DNA of 64,000 bases from Staphylococcus pragensis (GCF_004785665.1 NZ_SRPJ01000003.1:1-64000), one strand, 5' to 3'; shown: positions 15,841-25,847, counted from the stretch's first letter. Numbers and translations are program-made. Notes: generated by a model not told the origin, from the letters alone.

Positions 15841-16365
15841 TTGGAAGAAATTAATATATTAGAAGATAAAGATTTAGCTAATAAACTTGCAATATACTCT
15901 TATATTAGTTTTGTAATTTTTGGGATTATATTCTATATAATTATGAAATTTGCAGATGCCCCTAGATTCTTTGATTCAGTATTATTCAATGCACTTTTTG
16001 TAATTATTCTCTTAATACTTATGTTTGCAATACATGAATGTATTCATGGCATATTTTTTAAAATATTCTCACCTGAGAATAAAGTTTATTTTGGGGCAAC
16101 TAAAGGTATGATTTATTGTGCGATACCAGGAGGCACATTTACGCCATTAACTTTTACAATTAGTAGTATCGCGCCTTTTATAATTATCACAGCTATATTC
16201 ATATTCACTTTATTTTTAGGATGGTTTCCAAGAGGTCTCTTTTTCTTCTTTGCTACATTTCATGCAGGATGTTGCATAGGTGACTTTTATTGGGTTTGGA
16301 AAATGATCAAGGCGCCTAAACATTCAACTATTGAGACGACTAATAAAGGTATTATCATTCGCTAA
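15841..16365 (+). CDS. DUF3267 putative membrane metalloprotease
   Basis: A 174-aa membrane protein with four hydrophobic segments. The second carries HECIHGIFFKIF, an HExxH zinc-protease-like motif inside a helix. TFHAGCCIGDFYWVWKM near the C-terminus supplies the family's conserved H...GD motif. This layout resembles site-2-protease-type peptidases and is the DUF3267 pattern, but no substrate is known. The start is TTG 15841 with AAAGGAGCG upstream. It is transcribed alone and followed by a terminator at 16395. Confidence 0.75.
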   Translation: MEEINILEDKDLANKLAIYSYISFVIFGIIFYIIMKFADAPRFFDSVLFNALFVIILLILMFAIHECIHGIFFKIFSPENKVYFGATKGMIYCAIPGGTFTPLTFTISSIAPFIIITAIFIFTLFLGWFPRGLFFFFATFHAGCCIGDFYWVWKMIKAPKHSTIETTNKGIIIR

Positions 16366-16394
16366 AAAACTTTTATTAATAGTATCTATATAAT

Positions 16395-16432
16395 AAATTG
16401 GACTGATGCCAAAACCATTAGTCCAATTTTTT
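16395..16432 (+). terminator. Terminator of the DUF3267 gene
   Basis: AAATTGGACT and AGTCCAATTT pair around a 15-base loop and run into T residues. The following 220 bases to 16654 are AT-rich with no gene seen. Confidence 0.85.
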
Positions 16433-16654
16433 CATAAAAATAAAAAATGAAGGTCATTATTCACTCCAATTATCATATGAAAATTTCAATGCGTAATCTA
16501 AAATACATAAAAATTAATAATTGCAATATCAAAAATGATTGATTTGTATAATTTTGAATTTTCATAAAAACATATTATATAATGAAATTCAACTGTGATT
16601 TTTTAAATTTAAGCAGGAAAATTCATGGTTTAGTATGTAAAAGGGAGAATGTAG

Positions 16655-17722
16655 ATGAGGATTTATACATCAATCATTTTTTGGATGAGAGCAATCGCTT
16701 GTTTAAGTGTTGTGATGATTCATTCCATAACAACGACTTTTTATAAATTTGATATGCCAAATGAAGGATATTTATTAAGAATTTTTCAATTATTGTTATT
16801 GTACGCTACGCCAATGTTTGTTTTCATCTCAGAGTTTTTATTAGCTAAACAATATAAAACTAAAGTTAAGGAAAATTTTTTCAAACAAAAATTACTCACT
16901 TTAGGAATACCCTATATCATTATTAATATGGGACTTGCTTATGTATATGGCCATCCGAAAAATTTCCAAGATTATTTAGAATCAGTTGGTTTTATGATGT
17001 TTCATGGAGGCACATTAACTTATTTTATTGTTATCATTTTTCAGTTTTATTTATTACATGTGTTATTTGCTAAATATCTCGTGAAACTTAATCCAATTAA
17101 GTTAATTATTTATTCATTAGTGATTACGTCTTTATTTTGAGCTATGAGAAACTTTATAGATGCGCCAGAAAGCGTTTATTTTAATTGGCTTTGGCAAAGA
17201 GAAGGATGGATGTTATTTATTGGATGGCTAAGTTACTTCTTATTAGGTTTCTATATGGGATATTACTATGAGACAATGATGAACCGAATTCAAAACTATA
17301 CCTTACATATTGTGATTGGTGCGATTGTAGTAACACTATTTGTTATATTCAACTATTTATCTGGTATTTTGACATTAGTTGATTCTAAACGGTTTGATAC
17401 ACCTATTTATGTAACGATGGTTATTTTATTATTCTTCTTATTATCGTCGTATATTAAATATGTTCCAAGATTTGTTATCTTTATTAGTAATTATTCATTT
17501 TCAATTTATTTAATTCACTACTTTTTTGTACATAGATTAGGATCGTTACATGAGCATCCATTTTTTAATATTATTTTTACATTTACATTAACTGTAACTT
17601 TCTCTGTATGTATAGCTTATGTTATGAATTTAAGTAAATACGGCAAGTATATCGTTGGCGGTATTGGGAAAATGAAGTATGAAAAATTTTATCAAAGTTA
17701 TAAACAAAATTTAGTGGACTAG
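16655..17722 (+). pseudogene. icaC: icaC-like acyltransferase gene with an in-frame TGA
   Basis: The frame 16655-17722 would encode 355 residues, the usual IcaC length. A single TGA at 17138-17140 splits it after ITSLF, and the same frame resumes with AMRNFIDAPESVYFNWLW. IcaC is a ten-helix acyltransferase_3-type protein that works on poly-N-acetylglucosamine, probably by O-succinylation. N-terminal motifs are present (FWMRAIACLSVVMIHS), and so is the C-terminal SFSIYLIHYFFVHRL. No icaA, icaD, icaB or icaR is adjacent, so this is a solitary paralogue. TGG to TGA at a Trp codon is the simplest explanation. Confidence 0.8.
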
Positions 17723-17801
17723 AACTATGAGAGAAGAATAGATACATTAATTTTAAATATCCTGTGTATATAATGGCATTTTTGAAATAATGTAAATAAA
17801 T

Positions 17802-17851
17802 AAAAACACCTTATTAAGTTGAATTTAATCTAACTTAATAAGGTGTTTTGT
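17802..17851. terminator. Bidirectional terminator between the icaC-like gene and dus
   Basis: AACACCTTATTAAGTT and AACTTAATAAGGTGTT form a 16-bp stem with A and T runs on the two sides, serving both converging genes. Confidence 0.9.
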
Positions 17852-17858
17852 CATATTT

Positions 17859-18830
17859 TTAAGCTTCATCCATTTGAGCTTCAAATTCGTCTAATAATGC
17901 ACGAGCTTCGTCTACTGTTTCAGTGCTCATCAATTGGTGGCGTAGTTGGCTTGCGCCTTTAATGCCACGTACGTAGATTTTGAAGAATCTGCGTAGGGCT
18001 TTGAATTGTTGTGTTTCTTCAGTAGAATGCTTTTCAAACAATGTTAAATGCAATCTAAATAAGTCTAGTAGTTCTTTGCTTGTATGTTCGCGGGGTTCTT
18101 TTTCAAAGGCAAAAGGATTGTGGAAAATGCCTCTACCGATCATCACCCCGTCAATGCCATATTTATTAGCAAGTTCTAGACCTTTCTGTCTATCTGGGAT
18201 ATCACCATTAATCGTTAATAATGTGTTAGGTGCGATTTCGTCGCGCATTTCTTTAATAGCGGCGATTAATTCCCAGTGGGCATCTACTTTACTCATTTCT
18301 TTACGAGTACGAAGGTGGATAGATAGGTTTGCGATGTCTTGTTTGAAGACGTGTTTTAACCATTCTTTCCACTCATCTATTTCATAATAACCTAGACGTG
18401 TTTTAACACTTACTGGTAAGCCGCCTGCTTTAGTGGCTTGAATGATTTCAGCTGCAACTTCAGGTCGTAGAATTAATCCTGAACCTTTACCTTTTTTTGC
18501 AACATTGGCTACGGGACATCCCATGTTTAAATCAATACCCTTAAAGCCCATCTCTGCTAAGCCAAAACTCATTTCTCGGAATTGCTCTGGCTTGTCGCCC
18601 CAAATATGAGCGACCATAGGCTGTTCATCTTCACTGAATGTTAAACGTCCGCGCACGCTGTGGATGCCTTCAGGATGGCAAAAACTTTCTGTATTTGTAA
18701 ACTCAGTGAAGAAGACATCAGGTCTAGCTGCTTCACTAACCACGTGACGAAAGACGATATCTGTCACGTCTTCCATAGGTGCCAAAATAAAAAATGGACG
18801 TGGCAACTCACTCCAAAAATTTTCTTTCAT
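17859..18830 (-). CDS. dus: tRNA-dihydrouridine synthase
   Basis: A 323-aa flavoprotein that reduces uridines in tRNA D-loops using FMN and NADPH. Family marks: [19 protein letters not shown] at the start of the TIM barrel, the catalytic Cys in [19 protein letters not shown], then [19 protein letters not shown], and [13 protein letters not shown] for FMN phosphate binding. A C-terminal helical domain follows ([10 protein letters not shown]...). It is complete and monocistronic, converging on the icaC-like gene. A dus gene near the SCC insertion region is also known in other staphylococci, as far as I recall. Confidence 0.92.
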   Translation of the reverse strand: MKENFWSELPRPFFILAPMEDVTDIVFRHVVSEAARPDVFFTEFTNTESFCHPEGIHSVRGRLTFSEDEQPMVAHIWGDKPEQFREMSFGLAEMGFKGIDLNMGCPVANVAKKGKGSGLILRPEVAAEIIQATKAGGLPVSVKTRLGYYEIDEWKEWLKHVFKQDIANLSIHLRTRKEMSKVDAHWELIAAIKEMRDEIAPNTLLTINGDIPDRQKGLELANKYGIDGVMIGRGIFHNPFAFEKEPREHTSKELLDLFRLHLTLFEKHSTEETQQFKALRRFFKIYVRGIKGASQLRHQLMSTETVDEARALLDEFEAQMDEA

Positions 18831-19057
18831 AATATATTTAAACCTTCTTCTTTATTAATATCTCTAATTTTTATGCATGATGATATTACCACAAATGGTG
18901 AACTTATACAAAAGGAATTTTGACAAGTTATAATGTCAGCGAGGGGCGTCTACGCGTAGTCTAAAATACGAATTTTTAAAATCATTATATACTTATAGTA
19001 TAATCAAGAAAAATATAATCTGTTTATAATTATTGAAATTTTAAAGGGGTTTTGACC

Positions 19058-20686
19058 TTGAATAATATAGATAAAACATGGGTTCCTTTTTATAAAACAT
19101 TAGCTTCTGAATTATTAAATTATCGCCATCGTCGTGGTGAGTTAATAAGAATGATAGAGATGATATATGAAAGAGCAGGGATTAAATTACCCACACTTGA
19201 GAAAAACAATGAGCTGATTGATATTGATCCGTTTACGATTTTTGCGTTATTTAATAAAGCATCTATGCGAGATGTGAATAAGATTAAGATTTTAAATGAA
19301 TTGGCGCTCTATTTTGATATCCAAACTCAGGTACCAACAAGTTTTTATAGTATTCCTACAGTTAATAATATGAGCGCCACGTTTTATGCGTTTGATGGAA
19401 AGCGTAATGCCGATGATATTGATAATTTGTGGGCATTATTTGAGAGTGCTTTGAAATATGCGCATGAACAGAACGACGATAAGAGAATTAATTTTATTGA
19501 AAAGTTTAATCTGGTTATTGTTCAACCAGAAATTGGTAATAGTAAGCTAACGAGTGGTTTATATTGGATTGCGCCAGAAACGTTTGCGAATTATGATTCT
19601 CTTACAAAAAGTTATATCTTTGAAACGAATCAAATACCAGCTCAATTTATTAATAAAGAGCTTGAACCTAAAGGTAAGTTGAGTGGTGAGAACTATTTAG
19701 CCATTATAGATATGTTAAAAGCATTTTTATCTAGTGGTGAAACAGCAGTAGACAATTTTATTGATTTCAGCCATGAAGTTTGGGTTTATTCAAAAGAAAA
19801 ACCTATAGTGCCAGACCCACCGCCGAAATCTCCGCCTTACACAAAGGACGACTTACTAAACGATGTATTTATGACTGAAAGCAATTATGACCGTCTCGTA
19901 CGTCTAGTGAAAAGAAAGAAGAATGTGATTTTACAAGGACCACCGGGCGTAGGTAAAACGTATGTAGCGAAGCGTTTAGCGTATTCAATGATGGGCGTTA
20001 AAGATGCGTCACGTGTTAAACTAATTCAATTTCATCAAAGTTATGCTTATGAAGATTTTATTATGGGTTACAGACCGACAAATGATGGTTTTGAGCTTTC
20101 TACAGGGGCTTTTTATGATTTCTGTAAAGTTGCTGAACAAGATTTAGATAATGATTATTTCTTTATTATTGATGAAATTAATCGTGGTAATTTAAGTAAG
20201 ATTTTTGGCGAACTTTTTATGTTAATCGAGAATGACAAGAGAGGTTTAGAAGTAGAGTTGCTATATACGGATGAAGCATTTTCTGTGCCTGAGAATCTCT
20301 ATATTATAGGAATGATGAACACGGCTGACCGCAGTTTAGCAATTCTTGATTATGCCTTGCGTCGAAGATTTGCATTTTTTGATATGAAACCTGCCTTTGA
20401 AAATGAGAAATTTAAAGATTATCAAAAAAGCTTAAATAGCCTAGAGTTTGATGCATTAATTCAATGTATTGAAGCGTTGAACAATGACATTGTCCAAGAT
20501 GATATGTTGGGCGAAAGCTTTGTTATTGGTCATAGTTATTTTAGTAACTTTGAAAATGTCACTACTACTGATTTGTCGGATATTATCGAATTTGAAATTT
20601 TACCATTACTCAATGAATATTGGTTTGATGAACCTTCGAAAGTCGACATGTGGGCTGAGAAATTAAGGAATGCGTTTGAGTTATGA
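19058..20686 (+). CDS. mcrB: McrB-type GTPase subunit of a modification-dependent restriction system
   Basis: A 542-aa protein. The N-terminal about 250 residues are the target-recognition part, without a family I can name. Then comes the AAA+ GTPase domain: Walker A LQGPPGVGKTYVAKRLA, Walker B YFFIIDEINRGNLSKIFGEL, and the McrB signature MNTADRSLAILDYALRRRF. McrB binds methylated or otherwise modified DNA and drives translocation with GTP. I prefer TTG 19058 (AAAGGGG eight bases before) over TTG 19052. The stop overlaps the McrC start as ATGA, so translation is coupled. Confidence 0.92.
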   Translation: MNNIDKTWVPFYKTLASELLNYRHRRGELIRMIEMIYERAGIKLPTLEKNNELIDIDPFTIFALFNKASMRDVNKIKILNELALYFDIQTQVPTSFYSIPTVNNMSATFYAFDGKRNADDIDNLWALFESALKYAHEQNDDKRINFIEKFNLVIVQPEIGNSKLTSGLYWIAPETFANYDSLTKSYIFETNQIPAQFINKELEPKGKLSGENYLAIIDMLKAFLSSGETAVDNFIDFSHEVWVYSKEKPIVPDPPPKSPPYTKDDLLNDVFMTESNYDRLVRLVKRKKNVILQGPPGVGKTYVAKRLAYSMMGVKDASRVKLIQFHQSYAYEDFIMGYRPTNDGFELSTGAFYDFCKVAEQDLDNDYFFIIDEINRGNLSKIFGELFMLIENDKRGLEVELLYTDEAFSVPENLYIIGMMNTADRSLAILDYALRRRFAFFDMKPAFENEKFKDYQKSLNSLEFDALIQCIEALNNDIVQDDMLGESFVIGHSYFSNFENVTTTDLSDIIEFEILPLLNEYWFDEPSKVDMWAEKLRNAFEL

Positions 20687-21723
20687 TCAAGATTCAAAAT
20701 ATCTATTATATGCTGTCGTATGCGTTCACCATTTTAAATAAAAAGGGTTATCAAAAATTAGCGACTGAAGAATTTGAGAATATCGCTGATTTATATGCAG
20801 CAATTTTAATTAAAGGTGTGTCAACTCAATTAAAAAATGGTTTGCATCACGAATATGTAGAATACAACGATAGTTTAAAAGTATTAAGAGGGAAAATAAA
20901 TGTCACTCAATCTATACAAAATCTCGATATGATGAACAAGAGAATGAATTGTACATATGAGGAATTCTCTATTAATACGTACATGAACCAAATATTAAAA
21001 ACAACGATAATTACGTTGCTAAATGTGGAAATTTCAAAAGAGAGAAAGAAAAATCTTAAAAGATTGCTATTATATTTTGATAAAATTGAGACAATAGATT
21101 ACCGCAATATTCAATGGAATTTCAATTTTACGCGTAATAATCAGACATATAAAATGCTGTTATCTATATGTAAGTTGATTCATGACGGCGTGCTTCAGTC
21201 TGAAAAGGATGGCAATAAACAGTTAATGACGTTTGAAGATGAACAACAAATGTCGCGTTTATACGAGAAGTTCATATTTGAATACTATAAAAAGGAATTT
21301 CCACAGTTAACGGTAACGGCCTCACACATCCCTTGGTCAATTGAGGAAGCTTCTAGCCTTGAAATGTTACCCATTATGAAAAGTGACATCATGATAACGT
21401 ATAATAAGCGATGTTTAATTATTGATGCCAAATATTATAAAAACACGTTAAATAACTATTTTGAAACTAAGAAACTTCATTCTGCCAATTTATATCAAAT
21501 ATTTACTTATGTAAAAAATCAATCTGTGAATTTAAAAGATAAAGATATTACAGTTTCCGGCATGTTACTTTACGCTAAAACTGATGATAACGTTATTCCA
21601 GATGATACGTTTCAAATGAGTGGAAACCAAGTGAGCGTTAAGACATTAGATTTAAACAAGGATTTCAAAGTAATTAAGAAACAACTGAATCAAATAGTGA
21701 AAACAACTTTCGATTTAATATAA
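20683..21723 (+). CDS. mcrC: McrC-family nuclease subunit
   Basis: A 346-aa partner of McrB. The N-terminal part shows the McrBC_sub family features (NIYYMLSYAFTILNKKGYQ, YAAILIKGVSTQLKNGL). The PD-(D/E)XK site lies near residues 230-250, in MLPIMKSDIMITYNKRC, followed by LIIDAKYYK, where D...D-A-K are the metal ligands. McrC stimulates McrB GTP hydrolysis and cuts DNA between two modified sites. It overlaps mcrB by four bases and is followed by a strong terminator. Confidence 0.92.
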   Translation: MIKIQNIYYMLSYAFTILNKKGYQKLATEEFENIADLYAAILIKGVSTQLKNGLHHEYVEYNDSLKVLRGKINVTQSIQNLDMMNKRMNCTYEEFSINTYMNQILKTTIITLLNVEISKERKKNLKRLLLYFDKIETIDYRNIQWNFNFTRNNQTYKMLLSICKLIHDGVLQSEKDGNKQLMTFEDEQQMSRLYEKFIFEYYKKEFPQLTVTASHIPWSIEEASSLEMLPIMKSDIMITYNKRCLIIDAKYYKNTLNNYFETKKLHSANLYQIFTYVKNQSVNLKDKDITVSGMLLYAKTDDNVIPDDTFQMSGNQVSVKTLDLNKDFKVIKKQLNQIVKTTFDLI

Positions 21724-21763
21724 AGCAGCCGACATGTATGGTCTTGTCGGGTGCTTTTTCTAT
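21724..21763 (+). terminator. Terminator of mcrBC
   Basis: AAAGCAGCCGACA and TGTCGGGTGCTTTTT form the stem and T run directly after the mcrC stop. Confidence 0.9.
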
Positions 21764-21809
21764 TTCATAATATTAAGTATAATGAAATAAAATGTTACGG
21801 AGGGATAGA

Positions 21810-22466
21810 ATGAGCATTTATATTTTACAACATGTCCCATTTGAGAAACCGGGTATATTAGAGACGCTAGATGCGAAAGTAATTAAATTATATGAAAAAG
21901 GTTACAGTTTGCCTGATACCGCAGATATAGATTTACTTATTATTCTAGGGGGACCTATGAGCGTAAATGATGATATTGAGTGGTTACCACAAGAAAAGAA
22001 CTTAATTCGATCTATGATTGAGTATAATAAGCCGATACTTGGTATATGTTTAGACGCACAGTTAATCACGTCGGTATTGGGTTCTACCATTTTCCAAAAT
22101 AAAAAGGGGAAAGAAGTAGGGTTTGGTGAAATTCAGAAAGCGACAAATCAGTATGATTTCTTACCGGAAAAGTTAGATGTGCTACATTGGCATGGAGAAA
22201 CGTTCAATTTGCCGAAAGGGGCTACGAGACTATATCGTTCGGAGCATTGTGAGAACCAAGCGTTTATTTATAATGATAATGTGATAGGTTTGCAGTTCCA
22301 TATGGAAACCACTGAGGCCACGTTGAAAGATATAGTAGAAGCGGATTGTGAGTATATAGAGGATAATGTATTAGGTAATACGGAGCAAACTATACTAAAC
22401 AACGTTATTCCTTCTCAAAATAAAGAAATACTAATGAAAATGATTGAGTATATCCAAAGCATTTAG
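21810..22466 (+). CDS. Class I glutamine amidotransferase-like protein
   Basis: A 218-aa stand-alone GATase resembling GMP synthase amidotransferase domains. It has LLIILGGPMSVNDD, the nucleophile region KPILGICLDAQLITSVLG (Cys in GICLDAQ), and the C-terminal His-Glu pair in VIGLQFHMETTE. Such proteins cleave glutamine or gamma-glutamyl compounds; the acceptor is unknown. ATG 21810 follows GGAGGG and is better than the upstream in-frame ATG at 21792. It lies between mcrBC and a NucS-like gene but has a separate RBS and terminator-bounded upstream end. Confidence 0.85.
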   Translation: MSIYILQHVPFEKPGILETLDAKVIKLYEKGYSLPDTADIDLLIILGGPMSVNDDIEWLPQEKNLIRSMIEYNKPILGICLDAQLITSVLGSTIFQNKKGKEVGFGEIQKATNQYDFLPEKLDVLHWHGETFNLPKGATRLYRSEHCENQAFIYNDNVIGLQFHMETTEATLKDIVEADCEYIEDNVLGNTEQTILNNVIPSQNKEILMKMIEYIQSI

Positions 22467-22543
22467 AAAATATTGATTTGTCGTTAAATAAGTTTAAAGG
22501 TAAAATGAATAATTAGTTAAAATAATTTGGAGATGAATTACTT

Positions 22544-23440
22544 TTGGGAGATATAAAACTTTTTAGAATTGAGGATGGAAATACTCATGAATTAGAAGGA
22601 GAATCTTTAGCAATTGAGAAATCATTGCAAAATATTATTGAGGAAAATTCTGAAGAGCTATTAGGTATTAAGTTTTTAGAAACTGAGTATACAACTGGAA
22701 AAAATCACGGTGGAAGAATAGATACTTTAGCTATTGATGAAAATTACTGTCCCGTAATTATAGAATATAAGCGTACAACTAATGAAAATGTAATTAATCA
22801 AGGATTATTTTATCTTGATTGGTTATTGGATCATAAAGCAGAATTTGAACTCATAGTAATGAAAAAATTGGGTAAGGATTTTTCGGATAAGATAGATTGG
22901 TCATCTCCAAGATTATTATGTATTGCTGGTGGGTTTACAAGATATGACGAACATGCGGTTAAACAAATTAACCGTAATATTGAGTTATATCGTTATAAAT
23001 ATTTTGAAAATACATATTTAATGTTGGACTTGGTTAATACTACTTTTGAAGTGAAAAATATCATAGATGTAAATAAAGAGAAAGAAACATATTTAAATAA
23101 ACAACTTAAATTTTCTAGTGAACATCTCACCAACTTATATAAAGAATTAAAAGAGTATTTAATGAATTTGGGGGATGATGTACAATTTAAAGAATTAAAA
23201 TTATATTTAGCCTTTAAAAGAATAAAAAACTTTGTTTGTATGGAAATACTTCCTAACAAACAAAAACTTTTACTTTATGTTAAAGTCGATGTGAAAAATG
23301 TAGCCTTTGAAAAAGGATTTATTAGAGATGTAACTAACATAGGACACTATGGAACTGGAAATTTAGCTATAGAAATACGTAATAAAGAGGATATTGAAAA
23401 AGCTAAAAAATACATAGAAGAAAGTTATGAAAATAACTAA
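22544..23440 (+). CDS. DUF5655/NucS-like nuclease-domain protein
   Basis: A 298-aa soluble protein. The N-terminal 180 residues resemble the endonuclease NucS/DUF91 core: GGRIDTLAIDENYCPVIIEYKR gives a D followed by E-x-K, shown here as GRIDTLAID and VIIEYKR. The helix NVINQGLFYLDWLLDHKAEF follows. The C-terminal part (about 185-298) matches the DUF5655 pattern, with LKLYLAFKRIKNFVCMEILP and a final EKAKKYIEESY. The start is TTG 22544 with GGAGATG upstream. Its closeness to mcrBC suggests a DNA-processing or defence role, which is inference. Confidence 0.75.
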   Translation: MGDIKLFRIEDGNTHELEGESLAIEKSLQNIIEENSEELLGIKFLETEYTTGKNHGGRIDTLAIDENYCPVIIEYKRTTNENVINQGLFYLDWLLDHKAEFELIVMKKLGKDFSDKIDWSSPRLLCIAGGFTRYDEHAVKQINRNIELYRYKYFENTYLMLDLVNTTFEVKNIIDVNKEKETYLNKQLKFSSEHLTNLYKELKEYLMNLGDDVQFKELKLYLAFKRIKNFVCMEILPNKQKLLLYVKVDVKNVAFEKGFIRDVTNIGHYGTGNLAIEIRNKEDIEKAKKYIEESYENN

Positions 23441-23486
23441 GTAGTGGATAAGTTTAATGCACTCAAAATTAGTTAATAAATATATG

Positions 23487-23531
23487 AAGGATAATATAAA
23501 CATAATTCATGTTTGTATTATCCTTTTTTCA
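23487..23531 (+). terminator. Terminator of the NucS-like gene
   Basis: AAGGATAATATAAACAT and ATGTTTGTATTATCCTT form a long stem followed by six T residues. The remaining intergenic bases to 23753 are AT-rich and hold only a cre-like site. Confidence 0.9.
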
Positions 23532-23605
23532 TTTCAATTAAAATTCCAAATAACAGGGCAAAAATATTTATTTTTCAAAAAATTAATAATTTTTACCAAA
23601 AAATG

Positions 23606-23620
23606 ATGAAAACGCTTTAA
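23606..23620 (+). promoter_or_regulatory. cre-like catabolite control site
   Basis: ATGAAAACGCTTTAA matches the consensus WTGNAANCGNWWNCA at all but one fixed position. It lies about 135 bases before a PTS-type gene, where CcpA control would be expected. A single mismatch site is suggestive only. Confidence 0.35.
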
Positions 23621-23753
23621 AATGTGAACAATTTGTGAAAAAATAATGATTATTACATATTAAATTTTATGGATTAAACTTAATAGGATTGAATTATTCA
23701 TGCAATGCTATAAAATCATGTAAAAATAATAGAAATTATGAGGTATATGAATT

Positions 23754-24806
23754 ATGGGCGAGACACAAACAATAACACCCAGATCATTCTTATTTAATGT
23801 ATTAAACGGAGTAGCATTAGCTATCGTGGTAGGGATGATTCCCAATGCTATTCTAGGCGAGCTCTGTAAATATTTAGGCCAATACAATGACTTCTTCTTA
23901 AAGATTGCATTTGTAACGCAAGGCATTCAATATACAATTCCAGTTCTTACTGGTGCACTCATTGCAGTGCAATTTGGAATGACACCCATTCAAGTAGCAT
24001 CAGCTGGTGCAGCCGCTTTTGTAGGTTCTGGCGCAGCTGTAGTTTCAGATCAGAAATGGATGATTGTTGGAATTGGGGATTTAATCAACACAATGATTAC
24101 TGCTGCGATTGCGGTTGGAATTATGTTATTAATTAAAGACCGTTTTGGCAGTTTAAATATGATTGCACTTCCTCTTGTCGGGGCCGGAGTAGCAGGACTA
24201 ATAGGCTATTTATTATTACCATTTACCAAGTTAATCACTGTGGGATTAGGTGAATTAGTTAATAGTTTGACTAACATGCAACCCATTATCATGACTATCT
24301 TGATTGCGATTATCTTTTCAATTTTAATTGTATCTCCAATTTCCGCTATTGGAATTGGTATTGCGATAGGGATTTCTGGTCTAGCCGCAGGATCAGCTGC
24401 TGTTGGAGTAGCTGCTAGTGCGATTACGTTGACAGTTGCTAGTTGGCGTGTCAATAAAATCGGTATTCCAATTACTGTATTATTAGGCGCGGTTAAAGTA
24501 ATGATGCCTAATTTAATTCGACATCCTATCATTATCTTGCCGGTTGTGTGTACAGCAGCAGTGTCAGGCCTTGTTGGTGGACTATTAAATATCCAAGGTT
24601 CACCCAACTCTGCAGGTTTTGGATTAATCGGTTTAGTTGGACCTATTAAATCTATGGGACTTTTAAATACAGGTACAATGACTAGTTTGCTTATAGTTAT
24701 TGTTGCTTATGGAGTGGTACCATTCATTTCTGCTCTATTTTTCAATTTCTTATTTGGAAAAGTATTGAAATTGTACAGTCCCGATGTATTTATTTTCAAA
24801 CAATAA
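23754..24806 (+). CDS. PTS EIIC-family membrane protein (PTS_EIIC_2 type)
   Basis: A 350-aa polytopic membrane protein with about ten helices rich in Gly, Ala and Ile. The N-terminus TPRSFLFNVLNGVALAIVVG and the central IGIGIAIGISGLAAGSAAVG match stand-alone EIIC_2-type proteins. No EIIA or EIIB partner is adjacent, so either it borrows partners or it is a non-PTS carrier derived from EIIC. The cargo is unknown. A strong terminator follows. A relative of the same family lies at 32219-33265 on the other strand. Confidence 0.8.
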   Translation: MGETQTITPRSFLFNVLNGVALAIVVGMIPNAILGELCKYLGQYNDFFLKIAFVTQGIQYTIPVLTGALIAVQFGMTPIQVASAGAAAFVGSGAAVVSDQKWMIVGIGDLINTMITAAIAVGIMLLIKDRFGSLNMIALPLVGAGVAGLIGYLLLPFTKLITVGLGELVNSLTNMQPIIMTILIAIIFSILIVSPISAIGIGIAIGISGLAAGSAAVGVAASAITLTVASWRVNKIGIPITVLLGAVKVMMPNLIRHPIIILPVVCTAAVSGLVGGLLNIQGSPNSAGFGLIGLVGPIKSMGLLNTGTMTSLLIVIVAYGVVPFISALFFNFLFGKVLKLYSPDVFIFKQ

Positions 24807-24818
24807 TATTAAATTATA

Positions 24819-24865
24819 ACGTCTAGTTAATGAGTGTAAGTGCTCATTCAACTAGGCGTTTTTTT
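24819..24865 (+). terminator. Terminator of the first EIIC gene
   Basis: AACGTCTAGTT...ATGAG and CTCAT...AACTAGGCGTT form a two-part stem followed by seven T residues. Confidence 0.9.
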
Positions 24866-25145
24866 ATTACACTGATAAAATATTATAATTTTATATGTTT
24901 TTGAATATTAAAAAGTTGAAATAAAAAAGTATTTTTTTATTCATAGAATGGGTACAATCTTTTTCGGTTTAATGATATATTCTAAGTAATCAAACGTTAA
25001 GGTGGCAGACTTTGACGCTTTTCTAACAACATGTAAAGGACATTTAAAGACTTAAACGCAACAAGATACCCTAGAAAAGCTTAAAAGAGAAAAACTAAAT
25101 GGGATATATCAATGCGATTTATGCTTTATTTCGTAGGTGATAAAC
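24866..25145 (+). other. Leader region of the polysaccharide operon
   Basis: About 280 bases without a gene precede the sugar transferase. The sequence is AT-rich to about 25,000. A less biased stretch follows (AAACGTTAAGGTGGCAGAC onward), with no terminator hairpin and no open frame. It probably contains the operon promoter and an untranslated leader. I could not place a convincing -35/-10 pair. Confidence 0.4.
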
Positions 25146-25838
25146 GTGAAACATTTTAAGACTGAAGATCTTAAATTACAAAATGGCGTGATTAAGCCGG
25201 AATTTGGAGTCGTTAGATATGATTACCAAAAGAAATTAAACACTTATAAAGCGGTGGAGAAATGGTATGACCCATTGAAACGATTATTGGATGTATTGAT
25301 GAGTATCGTCTTATTATATTTTACTTTTCCAATAATGGTCTTATTCGCGGTATTAATTGTTATTGATTCATTTGGTAACCCAGTCTATAAGCAAATTAGA
25401 GTCGGGAAAAACGGCAAGTTAATTACGATATACAAATTACGATCTATGAAGCTCAATGCAGAACATAATGGTGCGCAATGGGCAGAGAAAGATGACCCTA
25501 GAATCACAAAAGTCGGTAAGTTCATTAGAAAAACAAGAATAGATGAATTGCCTCAACTCCTTAATGTTTTAAAAGGAGAAATGAGTTTTATAGGACCGCG
25601 ACCTGAACGACCAGAATTTGTTGAATTATTTAGTTCAGAAATACAAGGATTTGAGAAACGATGCTTAGTAACACCTGGTTTAACTGGTCTTGCGCAAGTC
25701 AAAGGAGGTTACGATTTATCTCCTCAAGAAAAATTGAAATACGATTTGAAATACATTTACAAAGGTAATATTTTTACCGAAATTTATATCTGTTTAAAAA
25801 CAATTAACATCATCATCACAGGATCAGGATCAAGATAG
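25146..25838 (+). CDS. Initiating sugar transferase (bacterial sugar-transferase family)
   Basis: A 230-aa membrane enzyme. It should move a sugar phosphate from a UDP-sugar to undecaprenyl phosphate, the first step of polysaccharide repeat synthesis. It has one membrane segment (LDVLMSIVLLYFTFPIMVLF), then the family core KQIRVGKNGKLITIYKLRSM, RIDELPQLLNVLKGEMSFIG, PRPERPEFVE, and VTPGLTGLAQVKGGYDLSP. GTG 25146 is favoured because AGG lies eight bases before it; GTG 25137 is possible. It is the first gene of a seven-gene operon running to 31671. Confidence 0.9.
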   Translation: MKHFKTEDLKLQNGVIKPEFGVVRYDYQKKLNTYKAVEKWYDPLKRLLDVLMSIVLLYFTFPIMVLFAVLIVIDSFGNPVYKQIRVGKNGKLITIYKLRSMKLNAEHNGAQWAEKDDPRITKVGKFIRKTRIDELPQLLNVLKGEMSFIGPRPERPEFVELFSSEIQGFEKRCLVTPGLTGLAQVKGGYDLSPQEKLKYDLKYIYKGNIFTEIYICLKTINIIITGSGSR

Positions 25839-25847
25839 GTGGATAAA

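Noticed and set aside
23641..23660. Fur-like box (AATAATGATTATTA)
   Set aside because: Only the core resembles a Fur site in a very AT-rich stretch, and the next gene is an EIIC protein with no link to iron.
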